A stretch of 64,000 bases of DNA from Dicaeum eximium (taxonomy: Eukaryota; Chordata; Aves; Passeriformes; Dicaeidae): positions 474,188-538,187 of the forward strand of contig VWZP01008105.1 of NCBI GenBank assembly GCA_013396995.1. Reading direction: 5' to 3'. The translations under genes and the position numbers were made by a program. The notes beneath the pieces are model-generated. The model was not told where the DNA came from. It searched no databases and was given only the letters and a program-made list of their open reading frames with translations. Below, piece after piece: positions 47,466 to 59,000 of this stretch (its first letter is position 1; each line of letters begins with the position of its first letter).

Positions 47466-48652
47466 GCACTTGAACACTCCACAGTTCTCAAGACAGGAGC
47501 CCTTTTCATAAAAGCTGCAGGTTTACACACTGCAGGCACATGTCAGGGCAAGCTGCAAGTTGTATTGCTCCCCTCACCCTGACAAACAAAAACACTCACA
47601 AGCCAGGAAACACGCGATCTCCTCCAAAGGGAACCTTCTCTGAGACACAGCCACCATCCCCCTGACTCAGTTCAGGGCTGCAAGGATGACCAGAGAAGGA
47701 AGGGGCTCAGGGTCAGGATCCCAGCATTGCTCAGGAACCCTAAGGCATTTTTGATAAGCTTTCTGTAGGACAAAACCCTTTTGGAGAACCTGTCCCAGTC
47801 TGGTCTCAGGGGACATAATAGCAGGTGGGTAGTTTCAGGTCACCTGTACTGATGGGGATGGGCACTAGAAGCTCCTATCTATCCTCTACATCCCTCTAGA
47901 TGTAAAGGTAGGAGGCAAACCAATAAATAGATTCCTATTTACATGTCATGACTTCATTTAAATAGCTCACTTCTAACTGGGGAGAACCATCTACACAGAT
48001 AACCAGACAAAATCTTGAAAACCTTTGAAAATAATATCCTTAGTTTCAGCCAAACTCTTACTCTCACCCTTGAGCAAGGGTACCCCCCAAAATGGTCCCA
48101 AAGGAGCTGTTCACAAACCTGTCCCAGCCATCTCACAGGTATGGCAAGACATCAGTATTGGCTTCGCAGAGCTCCAGGACCACTGCTCTGATGACACAGT
48201 ACAGGAGGTGCTGGGTGTGCATATCTATACAGATTTGGGGTGAGTTTAAGATCTGTAAGGTCCTCCAAGTCATCGTGTGAAATAAAACTTCTCTTACTTC
48301 TCTGGTTTTCTTCCAAAGTCAGAAAATTGAATTGCAGCTCCTGGAAGCAAAGCCTGTGTCTCTTTTTGTGTCTGTTGCAGAGCTGTCTGTACTAAACTAG
48401 CAGAACCAAACGCCACCACACCTCAGCTTTGCCAGTTATCTTCACAGGCAATTAGCTGCCAAGATATTTTAGCCATAACAATCACTTATCTACTTAAGAG
48501 AGGATAATTTCTCTGTGCTGTTTCCCTGACCTCTCAGAAAACACACGACTGCCTCTTTTTTTTTTTTTTTNATAGGAGAAAATGTTCCTGTTCCAGCCTC
48601 AGTTCAGACAACATCTTTAAAAAAATGATAACGTAGGAATGGTAAATCTTAC

Positions 48653-48742
48653 CTGAAAAAACTCCTGTGATTTCTCTGGCAACAAAAAGCGTCCGTGCCT
48701 TGGTGCTGCAACACCAAAGCTTTCCTGGGAAATGTTTGTCCT
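48653..48742 (-). other. Weak candidate upstream exon (90 nt)
   Basis: A strong minus-strand donor TTTTTTCAG|GTAAGAT lies at 48653. The frame leaving it in phase 1 is open (DKHFPGKLWCC, then TKARTLFVAREITGVFS). Joined to 38832-38882 it would give Asp at the junction and continue DLSEGAPALF. An acceptor CTCTTACCCAACAG at 48743 gives a 90-nt exon, phase 1-1. A shorter version from 48705 (TTGGTGTTGCAG) is also possible. There is no start codon in frame and a TAG lies upstream. The fit may be chance. Confidence 0.2.
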
Positions 48743-51261
48743 CTGTTGGGTAAGAGCTCCACAAAACCTATATAGCCATTGCCTGGACTTGCTTTAGTTT
48801 GGGTAGGTAAGTCACGGGAATTCAGCTGCTCTTGTGTGTTCAAAGAACTTCAAAACGCTCTACAGCACCTCTCGCATTATGGCTCCCACAAGTATGCGAG
48901 GTATGTGTCTGTCTTCTTGAGTCACGTAATTATCTATGGGAAAGTAACCCATGGAAACGCAGCAGAGGGAGGAAATCTAAATCCCTCAACAGTCAGAAGT
49001 AGCCCTGCAAGGAGATCTTCTCAAACAGAGGCTTTGCTAATTCCTACATCCAAAATGCCAAAGCTAGCAGAGATGCTGGGCTGGCTGTCGGCTTCCCACC
49101 TTCCTCGGCAGTTTGCAGCACCACATGTGGGAAATGCCAAGGAGAAGGAGCAGCCCAGTCTCAAAAGCAACCACAGCACTGTCAGAGGCAATCTGAAGCT
49201 CATTGGGTTACACAGGTTATGGGATGGCTTCTAGCCAGGAGGAAATGTAGGGTGAAATAGTCCCTGATGACTGCTGCTAACGAAGGCTGAGTCATCAGTG
49301 ACACAGAATGAAAAAATGATGTGATGCAGCGGTGTCTGGGCTAGTTACATCTTGATAAGGATGCTGGATGTCTTCCTGGGTTTTCCCTTGAGTCAGAAGC
49401 ACCTGGGGAAAGTGATACCAGGAAAGGGATATCTGTCATGATCAAATGCCACTTCGGGCAGTCTCAGAAGAGGAATAAATAACATGAAGGAATGGGATAC
49501 CTTGTAAGTTAACTTTCCAGAGAAGCCACTTGTACCAAGCAGATGGGAGGAGATAAGGGTGACAGTGAAGAGCAAAGAGTGAAGGGAGATTGATTGCCCC
49601 ACCTTCTTGCAAGGAAAAATCTGGTCTTACCATGGTGAGAATGACTCCAGCAGATGTTCACACTCTGCAGTCTTTTTTCCAGAGTGACCAGTTTTCCCGT
49701 ATGATTTACAACAAGAACATCCCAGAAGCGAAGCTCCAAATCTTACACAACAATCCAAAAGCTCACTTGAGCATAGGCAGCCCACGCACCTGCGGCAGAT
49801 GTGAACAGACCCTGGTTTTTTCTCAGTCTCCTGAAAGACCATCACCATCCATTCTGTCTCTTGACAGCTTACGGTACTCAGGAGATTATATAAACTTTTG
49901 AGCTTGGTTGTTAAGTGCTTCCAGCTACCAGGTCAGACAGAAAACTCCACACCTAGAAGGCAAACAGCCCCCATTCCCAGGGCCAGGAGGGCTTCAAGCA
50001 TCCCTGTGTACTGGATGACAAAGAGAAATGTGCTGTGCAGCATTCGAGCCAACTCTGAGGCTTGGTTTTATCACCCCATTCCATTGGCCAGCATTTCCTG
50101 AGGCATCTGTCAGTATCTGGCTGTGCTTGGCACCTTCATGCAATGCAAACAGGTTGGGATGCTGCCAGGCATGAGCTTGGTTGCAGATCACCTGTGTATT
50201 CAGGACACCAGCAGGTCCAGGAGCAGCAGATATCAGCCAGGGAAAAAAGACCCTCAGATACTCTGCATTCCCATTCCTTCTCCAATGGCATAGCTCTGGC
50301 CACAAAGGAAAGAGCATTCAAGCTCTTACCAAGAGACATTTTGGTGACTGCCAGCATGGTGTTGACTGCTGCTGGCTGTGTTGGCAGCCAGTGTCTGGAG
50401 CAGTGAAAGATTCTGGCTGTGCCACCACTTGTGCACAGGGGAGGAGCTGAGAGAGCCCTGGCTGTGCTGGTGTGTCCCAAGGTCCTCCTCACACCCAGGC
50501 TCACTCACCACAGCTGTAGAGCAGCAGGAGCAGCACCAGCAGTGTCAAAGCTCTCCCACCAAGCCCCTGATGTGCTGATGCACCAGAACCCATCCTGGAG
50601 GATAGGGATGCCACCAGGCTTCAACTCTGTAGGGGGAGAAACTTGGAGAAATCACTGGTTGGATAGAAGTCAGTTGATGGTCATTTGTGCGATGGAGACT
50701 TTGGGTTAAGCTTCTTTTCTTAAAAAAAAAGATACTACATAGTAGGCTTGTAGTTACAGGGATACCAAGTCCTGATGGCTTTTCCAGGCCTGCTGACTCG
50801 AGGCATGCTCTTACCTTCCTCCCAGCATGTCTGTGCAGGGCTGTGGTCGCCCCACCATGGCACAGGCTCATCCACTCCTGCACAAACATCCTGGGGAGCC
50901 AAAACCGCCTTCAGGAGGGTGAGAAGCCAGTGCTGCATAATTCACAGCGCTCCACCGCTCTTCTGCTGTGAGTCATGAGCTTCCCAGGAGATTTGCAGCC
51001 AGAGGCACCGATTTGCCTTGAATCAAACGGAGTGGGGATGGTTTCAGCCCAAGCCAAGCTCCCAGGTGAGTCTGGGCAAGGCAGAGCTGAGCAGTCATTG
51101 CTCTGCAGTGCGTCTGCTGCAGAAAGATTTGCCCACAAAGTGGGTAAACCCACGCTTTCCTCTCTTCCTACCCTGTGCTGAGGACAAGGGATGGTGCTGG
51201 ATATCACCAGCATCCTGCCCTTTCTCCAGCCACATCACCTGAGCCGTGCCCCTGGGTGCCC

Positions 51262-51600
51262 ATGTAAAATCTCCCATCCCTTGCTTCTCATCCTGCTCAC
51301 CAGTTCTTCTGAACTAGTGGGAGAAGTCTTCACAATGGGGCCTGTCTTCTGCTACACATCTGCCCAGATGTAATCACTGCATTCCTCCAAAAGAGTGGAG
51401 CAAATAGAGACAGACCAGTCAACAGGATGAGAGGGGCCATCCCACTGTTGTTGGAAAAGTGTCTGAAAACAGACAATCTTTCCTAGGAAAGCCTTTCCAG
51501 GCTTCATCTCACAGGGCAGCTCAGGCAGAGTGAGGTTGGGTGGGGGATTGTCCATGTCCTGAACACTGGTGGGGTCCTGCACAGCTGTCTCTTGAGAAGC
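51262..51600 (+). repeat. Unknown dispersed repeat, copy A
   Basis: It shares a colinear, diverged match with 55755-56060: 'catcctgctcaccagttctt', 'gtctgaaaacagacaatctt', 'gcctttccaggcttcatctc', 'cctgaacactggtggggtcc'. Orientation is the same, with the copies about 4.5 kb apart. I do not recognise the family. It could be an old interspersed element or a local segmental duplication. Confidence 0.75.
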
Positions 51601-54144
51601 AGTGGAATTTCCTGGCTGAGGGCTGGTTTGTCCCAGTCCCCATGCCTAGACCATGCCATGCCTATAATGCTGTCTTATTCACAGATAGTGCTGGGTTACC
51701 TTTGCCAGGAAGAGGAGGAAAGCGTGACTGGTGGTAGGAAGGAGATAAGTCCCAGGCCAGGTGCAGGCAGTGGGGAGTCTCAGGTTACTTGTGGGGCAGG
51801 CAGAGATGGGCAGCAGTGCCTGGGTTATTCCATGATGGGAGTCAGCAAGGAAGAGTTCTGTCTCACTGAGACCCTGACAGACAGCACAGCCATAATCACC
51901 ATAATTTTGTCCCTGGTGAAGGATGGAGCAGGCCAAGGAAGCTTCTTTGCTCAAATATCCACATACATCCTTCAATGCAATTGAGGCTCAGGCAGGATCT
52001 TTACTGGCAGGTAGGAAACACTTTTTGCTGTAATATTTTCCAGAGGACTGACTTAGACTTATAAAATATTTACAGCTCCCTCTTCAGAGAAACCTGCTTT
52101 GGGGACAATCTTTTTGTGCTGAACAAAATTGAAACTCTGAAGAGAGAAATACAGAGGGAATCCAACCAGCTTCTCACTGAATTACTTTCCTCAGGATCAG
52201 ACAAGAGCAGAAAAGAGGTTGGCAGGGTGGTGGTGATGTTGGTGGCTATGGGAGGAATTGGTGGCAAAACCAGACCTCAGTTGCCTGTGTGAAGGATGCC
52301 ATGTCCATCCTTCCCTGTCTGACATCTTATAGGGGTTATGGCATCCTGCACCTGGTCTGGCTCCTAATCCTTCCTCATTCAGTTCAGGGCTGACCCAGCA
52401 CCTTTGCTTCCTGTGACTCACCAATGCACAGATCTGATCTCCCCCAGCCCTGTATTTTCCCATGCAAGGGCAAGCCCACTCTCACTCCCATGTGAATGTG
52501 AAAGTCCTGCTGTGGTGTTGGGGAGAAGAGAAACAAATCTCTCTTTTCTCCTTACGCCAAAGTCTAGTGTCAGTTTATGAGAGTGTGATGATCTCTGCCT
52601 CTGGGGTCAGCCATAACACAGACACCTAATGTCTTGCCATTGGGATCACAAAAGTGCAGCCAACACTTACTTTCTGCAAGTATAGTTGGTGAAATTTTAC
52701 TTGATTTTCTCCTGGCTGCCTTCTCTTCCCTGTGAACTGTGTGGTGGGATGCTGTGGTCAATTCCTACCTCACATTCTCTGCAGGTCCCCTCTCTAGCTG
52801 CAGGAGGATCTGGATGCATCCAGGGCAGAGCTCCACCTGACACAGGGTTCTTCTCTTTGGTTCTCATGAAAAACTAGAGAAGACCTGATGCTCCTCATCA
52901 AAGCAAACCCAAAAGCTGAAACTTGTAAATACCTTAGTAAGGAGAAATGCCATTTTCCAGCCAGGTCTACTTGCTACTTAAGAAAAAAACCTGACTCCAC
53001 CAGAAAAATATCAGCATTGCAGTGGCATTTGTTCCAGCTGAAATGTGAAGCATGTCATCTCCTCTCCTTTCAGGTTACCACCTCTGTATTTGTTAGACTT
53101 TTATTTTGTACCAATAAGGGGGTTTCAATTTGTGCATGTTATTTAAACTCTCAGCAAGGAATCAAAGTAACAATTATCCACCCCCTGGTTTGGTGATTCA
53201 CAAGAGACTCTTACAGACACTGATGCCATGCAACCAGTATGAGCTATCGGTAAGGAACAACCATAAAAAAAGTGTCTGCTCAGGTCAATTATGGAAGAAC
53301 GGCGTCTGACAGGATGTATCCAGCTGCATCCTGGAGACTGAGACACCTGGTGATCTAATCATCCCTTGAGGTAGGATTATTTTCATATGCACATTACTGA
53401 AAAATTAATCAGCAATCCAACACTGGTGGTAGCACTTCTCAAATGGAAACAACTCCAGATGTGGGGCAAAGAGGCCTAATCCAGTCAATAATATTTTCCC
53501 TGACTTCAAGAAATGATGGAGCAGACCCCCCACTTGCAGCAAAGTAAATGCATGGTGATAGCTCCTTTTTTTACTATATGGTACCAAATAACTGCCCTAC
53601 ATTTCTTAAGATACCTCCAGCAACGCTGACATGTTTGTGATGGTGCAAATAAACTAAAAAAACCTTCCTGTGCCTTTACCATGCACTTCATTGTAACAGC
53701 CAGTCCTACCCACGCTGGTCATTATGAGTCTCTAATCAGAAGTATCCTAGCTATGAACTCTCTTAGGGGTTGCTTAGGAGTTTTTTGCTACCATGAATAA
53801 ACAAAGAATAAGCTTTAAATTCTATTAAATACATTAAGTTTTGCTGACTTCCTCTCCCCCAAAGAAAGCAACTGTTCTCAGGCCTTTTTTCGTTCTTATG
53901 CTGGAGACATTCTTAGTAGGTTTGAGCAAATTGGAGGCACCTTCTTCTAGGGTATGGAGCAATTCCATGTCTCTTCCCAAAAAGATGGGGTAACAGAGGC
54001 TGCACTTTCCTTTTTCTTTTCTTCCAGTAAGCCACTACATTTAGGCTTGCCCCAAAAAATTATGGGAGTCTTTGATTGCCTCCATATCTCAGTCTTATCT
54101 CTCCACAAAAAACAGACACAGTCCCTTGCAAACTCATATTTTCC

Positions 54145-54640
54145 TCCCTGTCTCAGTTTGAAAAGACAGGTGTCTGCTAAGGAAGGCAGGAGCCTCCCCT
54201 GAAATGGAAAAGGTAAACCCCCTCGCTCCAAATTACCACAATTTTGAAATAAAAAGGCTCTCAGGCAAAGATATGGGAATAGGAATAACAGTTCTTTACT
54301 AGGAAAACTGAAAACACAAATGTAATAGTACAAACAAAACTACTGACAGAGTCAGAATACAACCTGACACTCTGTGGGTCAGGATGTTGGTAACAGTCCA
54401 GTTGAATGCTGGCTGCTCCTCCTGGAGTGGCAGATGTGGTTCTACTGAAGCAGTGATCCTGTAGAAGGGTGTGGTTTTCACTGAAGGTCTGGTGGAGAAA
54501 AGCCTGGTCTTCCTCTGGGAATCCNTGTGGAAGAGACAAGAAAACTACCCAATTAACAGAAGATAATTGCCCCACCTTTAACAGATGGCAAATAGAAGAC
54601 ATCTTTATTTTACAATCCAGGACACTCCCCCATGGGGACA
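54145..54640. mobile_element. LTR-like block of an avian endogenous retrovirus
   Basis: The stretch 'gaaaagacaggtgtctgcta', 'aaggcaggagcctcccctga', 'ctctcaggcaaagatatggg', 'aataggaataacagttcttt', 'acagagtcagaatacaacct', 'gtgggtcaggatgttggtaa' resembles a multicopy LTR of songbird-type retroviral elements. That recognition is from memory. No gag, pol or env remains adjacent. Orientation is uncertain. The undetermined base at 54525 falls inside it. Confidence 0.6.
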
Positions 54641-55754
54641 CTGAACCACACTGAATGTAAGAATGGATTATCTGCAACACCAAGATTTAGGCTTTTCCTT
54701 CAAGATTTTTTCATGGTGGATGAAACATTGCATATGTTCCACAGATGGGGCCTGAAGGAGACCAAATCTACCTCTTTTCCCCCCATGAGCAAGCTGTAAC
54801 AGCCCATTCTTGGCTGTCTGTGGCTTGGGCTGCGCCAGTGGGTTTTCCATTGCTGTTTTTTTTCCCAGGCACCGGAGCTTGCCCACCAGTCTCTGCAGTT
54901 TTCCAAAGGCCTGTCACTTGTGTCTGCAGTGACCAGGACGCACAGAGACCTCAGGAATGCTCCCTACCTGTGGAAGTGCCTTGTCCTCTTAACACTTGTA
55001 CTCATGAGGATCAGCAGCAGCTCCTGTGGTCCCTGTGCTCACCCCACCGCCTCCCAATTGCCAGAGGAATCAATAGTTCCCTGGAAAATATAATATAATT
55101 CTTTTTTTTTCTTTCTCCGCCCCCTCATTTCAGGAATGTACTGCTTTCAACAAAACTTCTGCCAGGAAAAGTTTCTTAGGTTGGAATTTTTCGTACATGT
55201 GTGGCAAAACCACCTGGGAGGCAGCAGCAATCAGCAGTTATGGCAGGACAATGGTGGGACCTCAGCTGGCCTGTTTCAATGCAGGTCTCTGACCTGAGCT
55301 TCCTACATCCTTAACTCTAAGACTTCTTCCAACAAAACTAATAAATCAAAAAACATAGAGATGAGATTTGATCCTCCTGTGAAGCTGGGGGGGAAGCTAT
55401 ATAAAGCTCAAGAAGTGTTTCTTCCCAGCCTTAGCTCAGACTGTTTTACTCCCAGGTTAAGTTCCCACATGTTTCCCGTGATGCTGCCTGTCCCAAGCCA
55501 AGATGGCACTATCCACACCCTCTGCAGCTCGGCTCTGGGAGACCAGAAGGGCTCCAGGCTTCAGGGGATATTTAACAGTGTGCAGCCAGACCAAAATGCA
55601 GAAGTGATGGATGTTCTGTGCTAACTTGGCTCAGCCCTTCCACCCATCCATGTCCTGCCCAGGAGCAAAATATCACGTACAGCTGGGACTGCTTTTCCCA
55701 CTAGCACTGAATGAATCCACCCTCACAAACAGCAATGCCCCACCAAAACATATT

Positions 55755-56060
55755 CGTGGCAAAACTCTTGCTCCTCCCATCTCATCCTGCTCACCAGCTC
55801 TTCTGAATTGGTGGGGGAAAGGTCTTGTGCTAAACATCTGCCCAGCTGCAAGCACTTCACTCCTCCAAAAAATGGAGAGAGAGGTTTGCACCAGGTAATG
55901 GGATGAGAAATTCTGTGGCTGACTAATTGTATCTGAAAACAGACACTTTTTCCTGACAAAGCCTTTCTGGGCTTCACTTCTCAGGGAGGAGCTGGGTGGG
56001 AGCTAGTCCACATCCTGAACACTGGTGGGGTGCTGCACTGCTGCCTCTTGGGGTCAGGAA
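55755..56060 (+). repeat. Unknown dispersed repeat, copy B
   Basis: This is the partner of 51262-51600, with several indels. Shared anchors are 'ctcatcctgctcaccagctc', 'atctgaaaacagacactttt', 'gcctttctgggcttcacttc' and 'cctgaacactggtggggtgc'. Similarity fades on both sides, so the unit is about 300 bp. Confidence 0.75.
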
Positions 56061-59000
56061 GGGATAGGAAGCTGGTGGGGGCTACCACATATCCAGCATT
56101 TTTTCTGAAACGAGCCCTTTGTTTCGCTTGTTTTCCTTTAGCCAGCACTCAAAGTCAAACAGGTATCTCCAGCACCATCCAACATTTTGTTTTGAACGGA
56201 ACTTTATCTTCTTTACTTTGCCATTTTACTAACAAAACCAACAACAGAAAGTAACATCGGTTTGGATACACACCCAAGTGCGTTTCCTTTCCTCTTCCAA
56301 TTCATCAGTTCAGCAGCCAAACCAAACACAGCCATCCCCATGCCTGCTCCCTGGCTATCACTGCATCAATAAATAACAGTGCATTTCCAGCTTACCTTGA
56401 GAGGTCTCTCCTTGCGCTGCCAGCTGTATCCAGCTCTCCTGTTGTGAGTTTTCCCAGCCCCAGAGTCTCCTTTCCCCCAGCTGTGTGGCTGAACCACCTG
56501 CACAGCAGAGGCTTAGGGGCTCTGTTACAAAACTGGGCTTTGGGTGCCACTGCTTGGGTCAGGATTCAAATCTACGTGGTGGTGGAGTTATTCCTGGTTT
56601 ACATCAGTGTGTGTGGGCACAGGACTCTGTGCAGGGAGCTAACATGAGCCTTTGACATCACTGGTTAAATTTAGGGAATTAGCACAGTCCTAAAATGCTC
56701 TGGAGGGAAGCTACTGCCAGGCTGACAAGAGAGAGACAACACCCTGCAACCACCTCCCACACAAACACAGGGCAGGGGATGGAGCCAGGAGTTCCTATGC
56801 CGGCCTCACTGCCATGCTGCATCATCCCTCCAAAAATAACCCCCCAGCAAGGTGCACCCAGCTCTGCTGCAGCACAAAAGCAGACAGCCTCCTCAGACTT
56901 GCCCATGACATGGATAAAGGGACTCCTCCTGAAATCCCACAGCCCCATGGAGCTGCTGGTCCTTGCTCTGCTGGGCAGGGTAGAAGGTTGGGGAATGACA
57001 GAGGTGCCCTCACATGGTGGGGATATGGCAGGGAAGGCAAAGCTGGGCAAGCTCCAGCCCATGGACTCCCCCAACACCTTGTGCAGCTGCAAATCCCTGC
57101 TCCAGAGGATGCTGCAGCTCTCACTAAGTAGAGCAGCCACAAGAGAAGAGTACCCCAAAGAAAAGGAATGGGAAAAAATCACAAGAGAGGCAGCCTCCCC
57201 CAAAAGATAAAGAGGAAATTCTAAAACCCAAGAGGAGTCTCTGAACCCCAAGTCTGTCTGATGTTTGTAGAGCTGGGTGGAAGCTGTAGCTGTGTAATTG
57301 CAATTCAGGTTGGTTTTGGAAACCTCAGTCCTGCCAGAAGACAGCTTCTGCAGTTTGTGGTGTCTTTCATAGACACTCTATTTTTCTCTTGATTCTTTGT
57401 TTATTCTTGCAAAAGCCTCTCTAATCTCTGTGTGAAGCACATCCCAGAAAGATATTGCAATAATAGCTCTGAATTTTCACATGCCTTCTGCATGGAGATT
57501 GTGAGACACCCAATTCAACATGACAGAAGCAGCAGCTCTCTATTTCTGAGTGCACCATCGAGCAAGGGCAGTTGCCTGGTTTTGCTGCAGTCTTGTGGCA
57601 CCTGAAAAACAGAGACTGGAGTATTTTGGGTGTGAGGAAAGAACATCTGTTTGTTTTCCTGAAGGAGTAGCTCTGCAGCCACCAAACAGACGGTGACACT
57701 GCAGCCACAGGAAGCACCTGATTCCAAGCCAGACTGTGAGAAACAAGAGAATCCTTAATAGCTTTCTCAGTACTCGTCCCTAGCCCATACTAATTGCAAA
57801 AGGCAGTGGAGCCAAGCAGGCTGGTGGCTCTCAAGTCCAGCCTCTTGTTTTCGACATTAATGCTGCCTAAGAGTACACTAATATAATCTGTAGATCTTAC
57901 TGGTAATGTAATGAAATCTTCTTCAGATCTTAATCAGATTTATTGGATATGTGGGAGGGCTGCTGAGAGTATTTCCAAATTTCTCTGTCTCAAGGAAAAT
58001 CATTCCCACAGCTTCAGCCTGTGAAACTGTGCCATGCCTATAGGATGTGGAAGGTTCAAATCCAGGGTGTTCCCCCCACAGCAGAGAGCAAACAGGCCCT
58101 TATCAGCCCTGTGGAGTGGAATAATATGCCCACCACATCAGGAATGATGTGTTTCTACTAATTCTCAAATAGCTGCAAAATTCAAGTACTTTTCAGAGAA
58201 AAGTCCAAAAGTTTCACTCTTGGGATACAAACACCTGACATCTTCAAAGATCAGGTACCATCACTTTCATTTTCTTTCCAACATTGCTCCTGTGCATGCA
58301 GACATTAATTTAAGCATTTCACAACCACTTTCATTGTGCATCATTAGGCCTTCAAAGTCTGTGACCACTGAGGACATCTGCTGTAATTTGACTCTCCAGC
58401 TAACAAGAAAGACACGGCGTTGTTCTCAGATCAGTCATCCCTCTGCCCTTTGTTGTTCCTGCTCTGATTAATGTCTTCTCTTTGATGCTGCTCAGGGACA
58501 CGTTATGAGCACCTTCATCTCCCCACCTCCCACTGCAGTCCCTGAGCATCACCAGCCATTTCCACCAGGGCAATTACCTCTGCCAAAGGGCACCTGATTC
58601 TACCTCACAGCTTTCATGTCCAAGCATTTGAACATAATGAACTCAGTGGTGATTAGTGTAGATCCAAGCACGCCTTGCGAAGAGCCGTGATGGTTATAAA
58701 CAAAAAAGGTATTCATTATATTATACTAGAAACAGATAATGCCAGAGCAGAGCTTCTGTGCCATCCTAGTACACAGCTGTCTGCCACAAGGAATCACATC
58801 AGGAGACTGTGCTAAACCAGCTGAGGTAGATCTCACAGCTAGTTTCATCCTCTGTATCTGTTTTGACACTCAGAAAGATGTTTTCATCTTCTCATGGTTA
58901 AGGACATTCTTCTCATTTCCAGTCTAAATACATTCATGGACAGTTTATAACCATTTGTTCTAAAACCTGTTTTCTCTTCTAGTTTAAATAGTTTAGTCCC

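Noticed and set aside
52570..52761. Basic minus-strand peptide ending at a GTAAGTG donor
   Set aside because: No ATG in frame and no similarity to AMOTL1. The donor alone is not enough evidence for an exon.
56679..57251. Overlapping 190- and 171-codon openings on opposite strands
   Set aside because: Mutually overlapping, low-complexity compositions with no recognisable domain or splice partners. Most likely chance in a moderately GC-rich patch.
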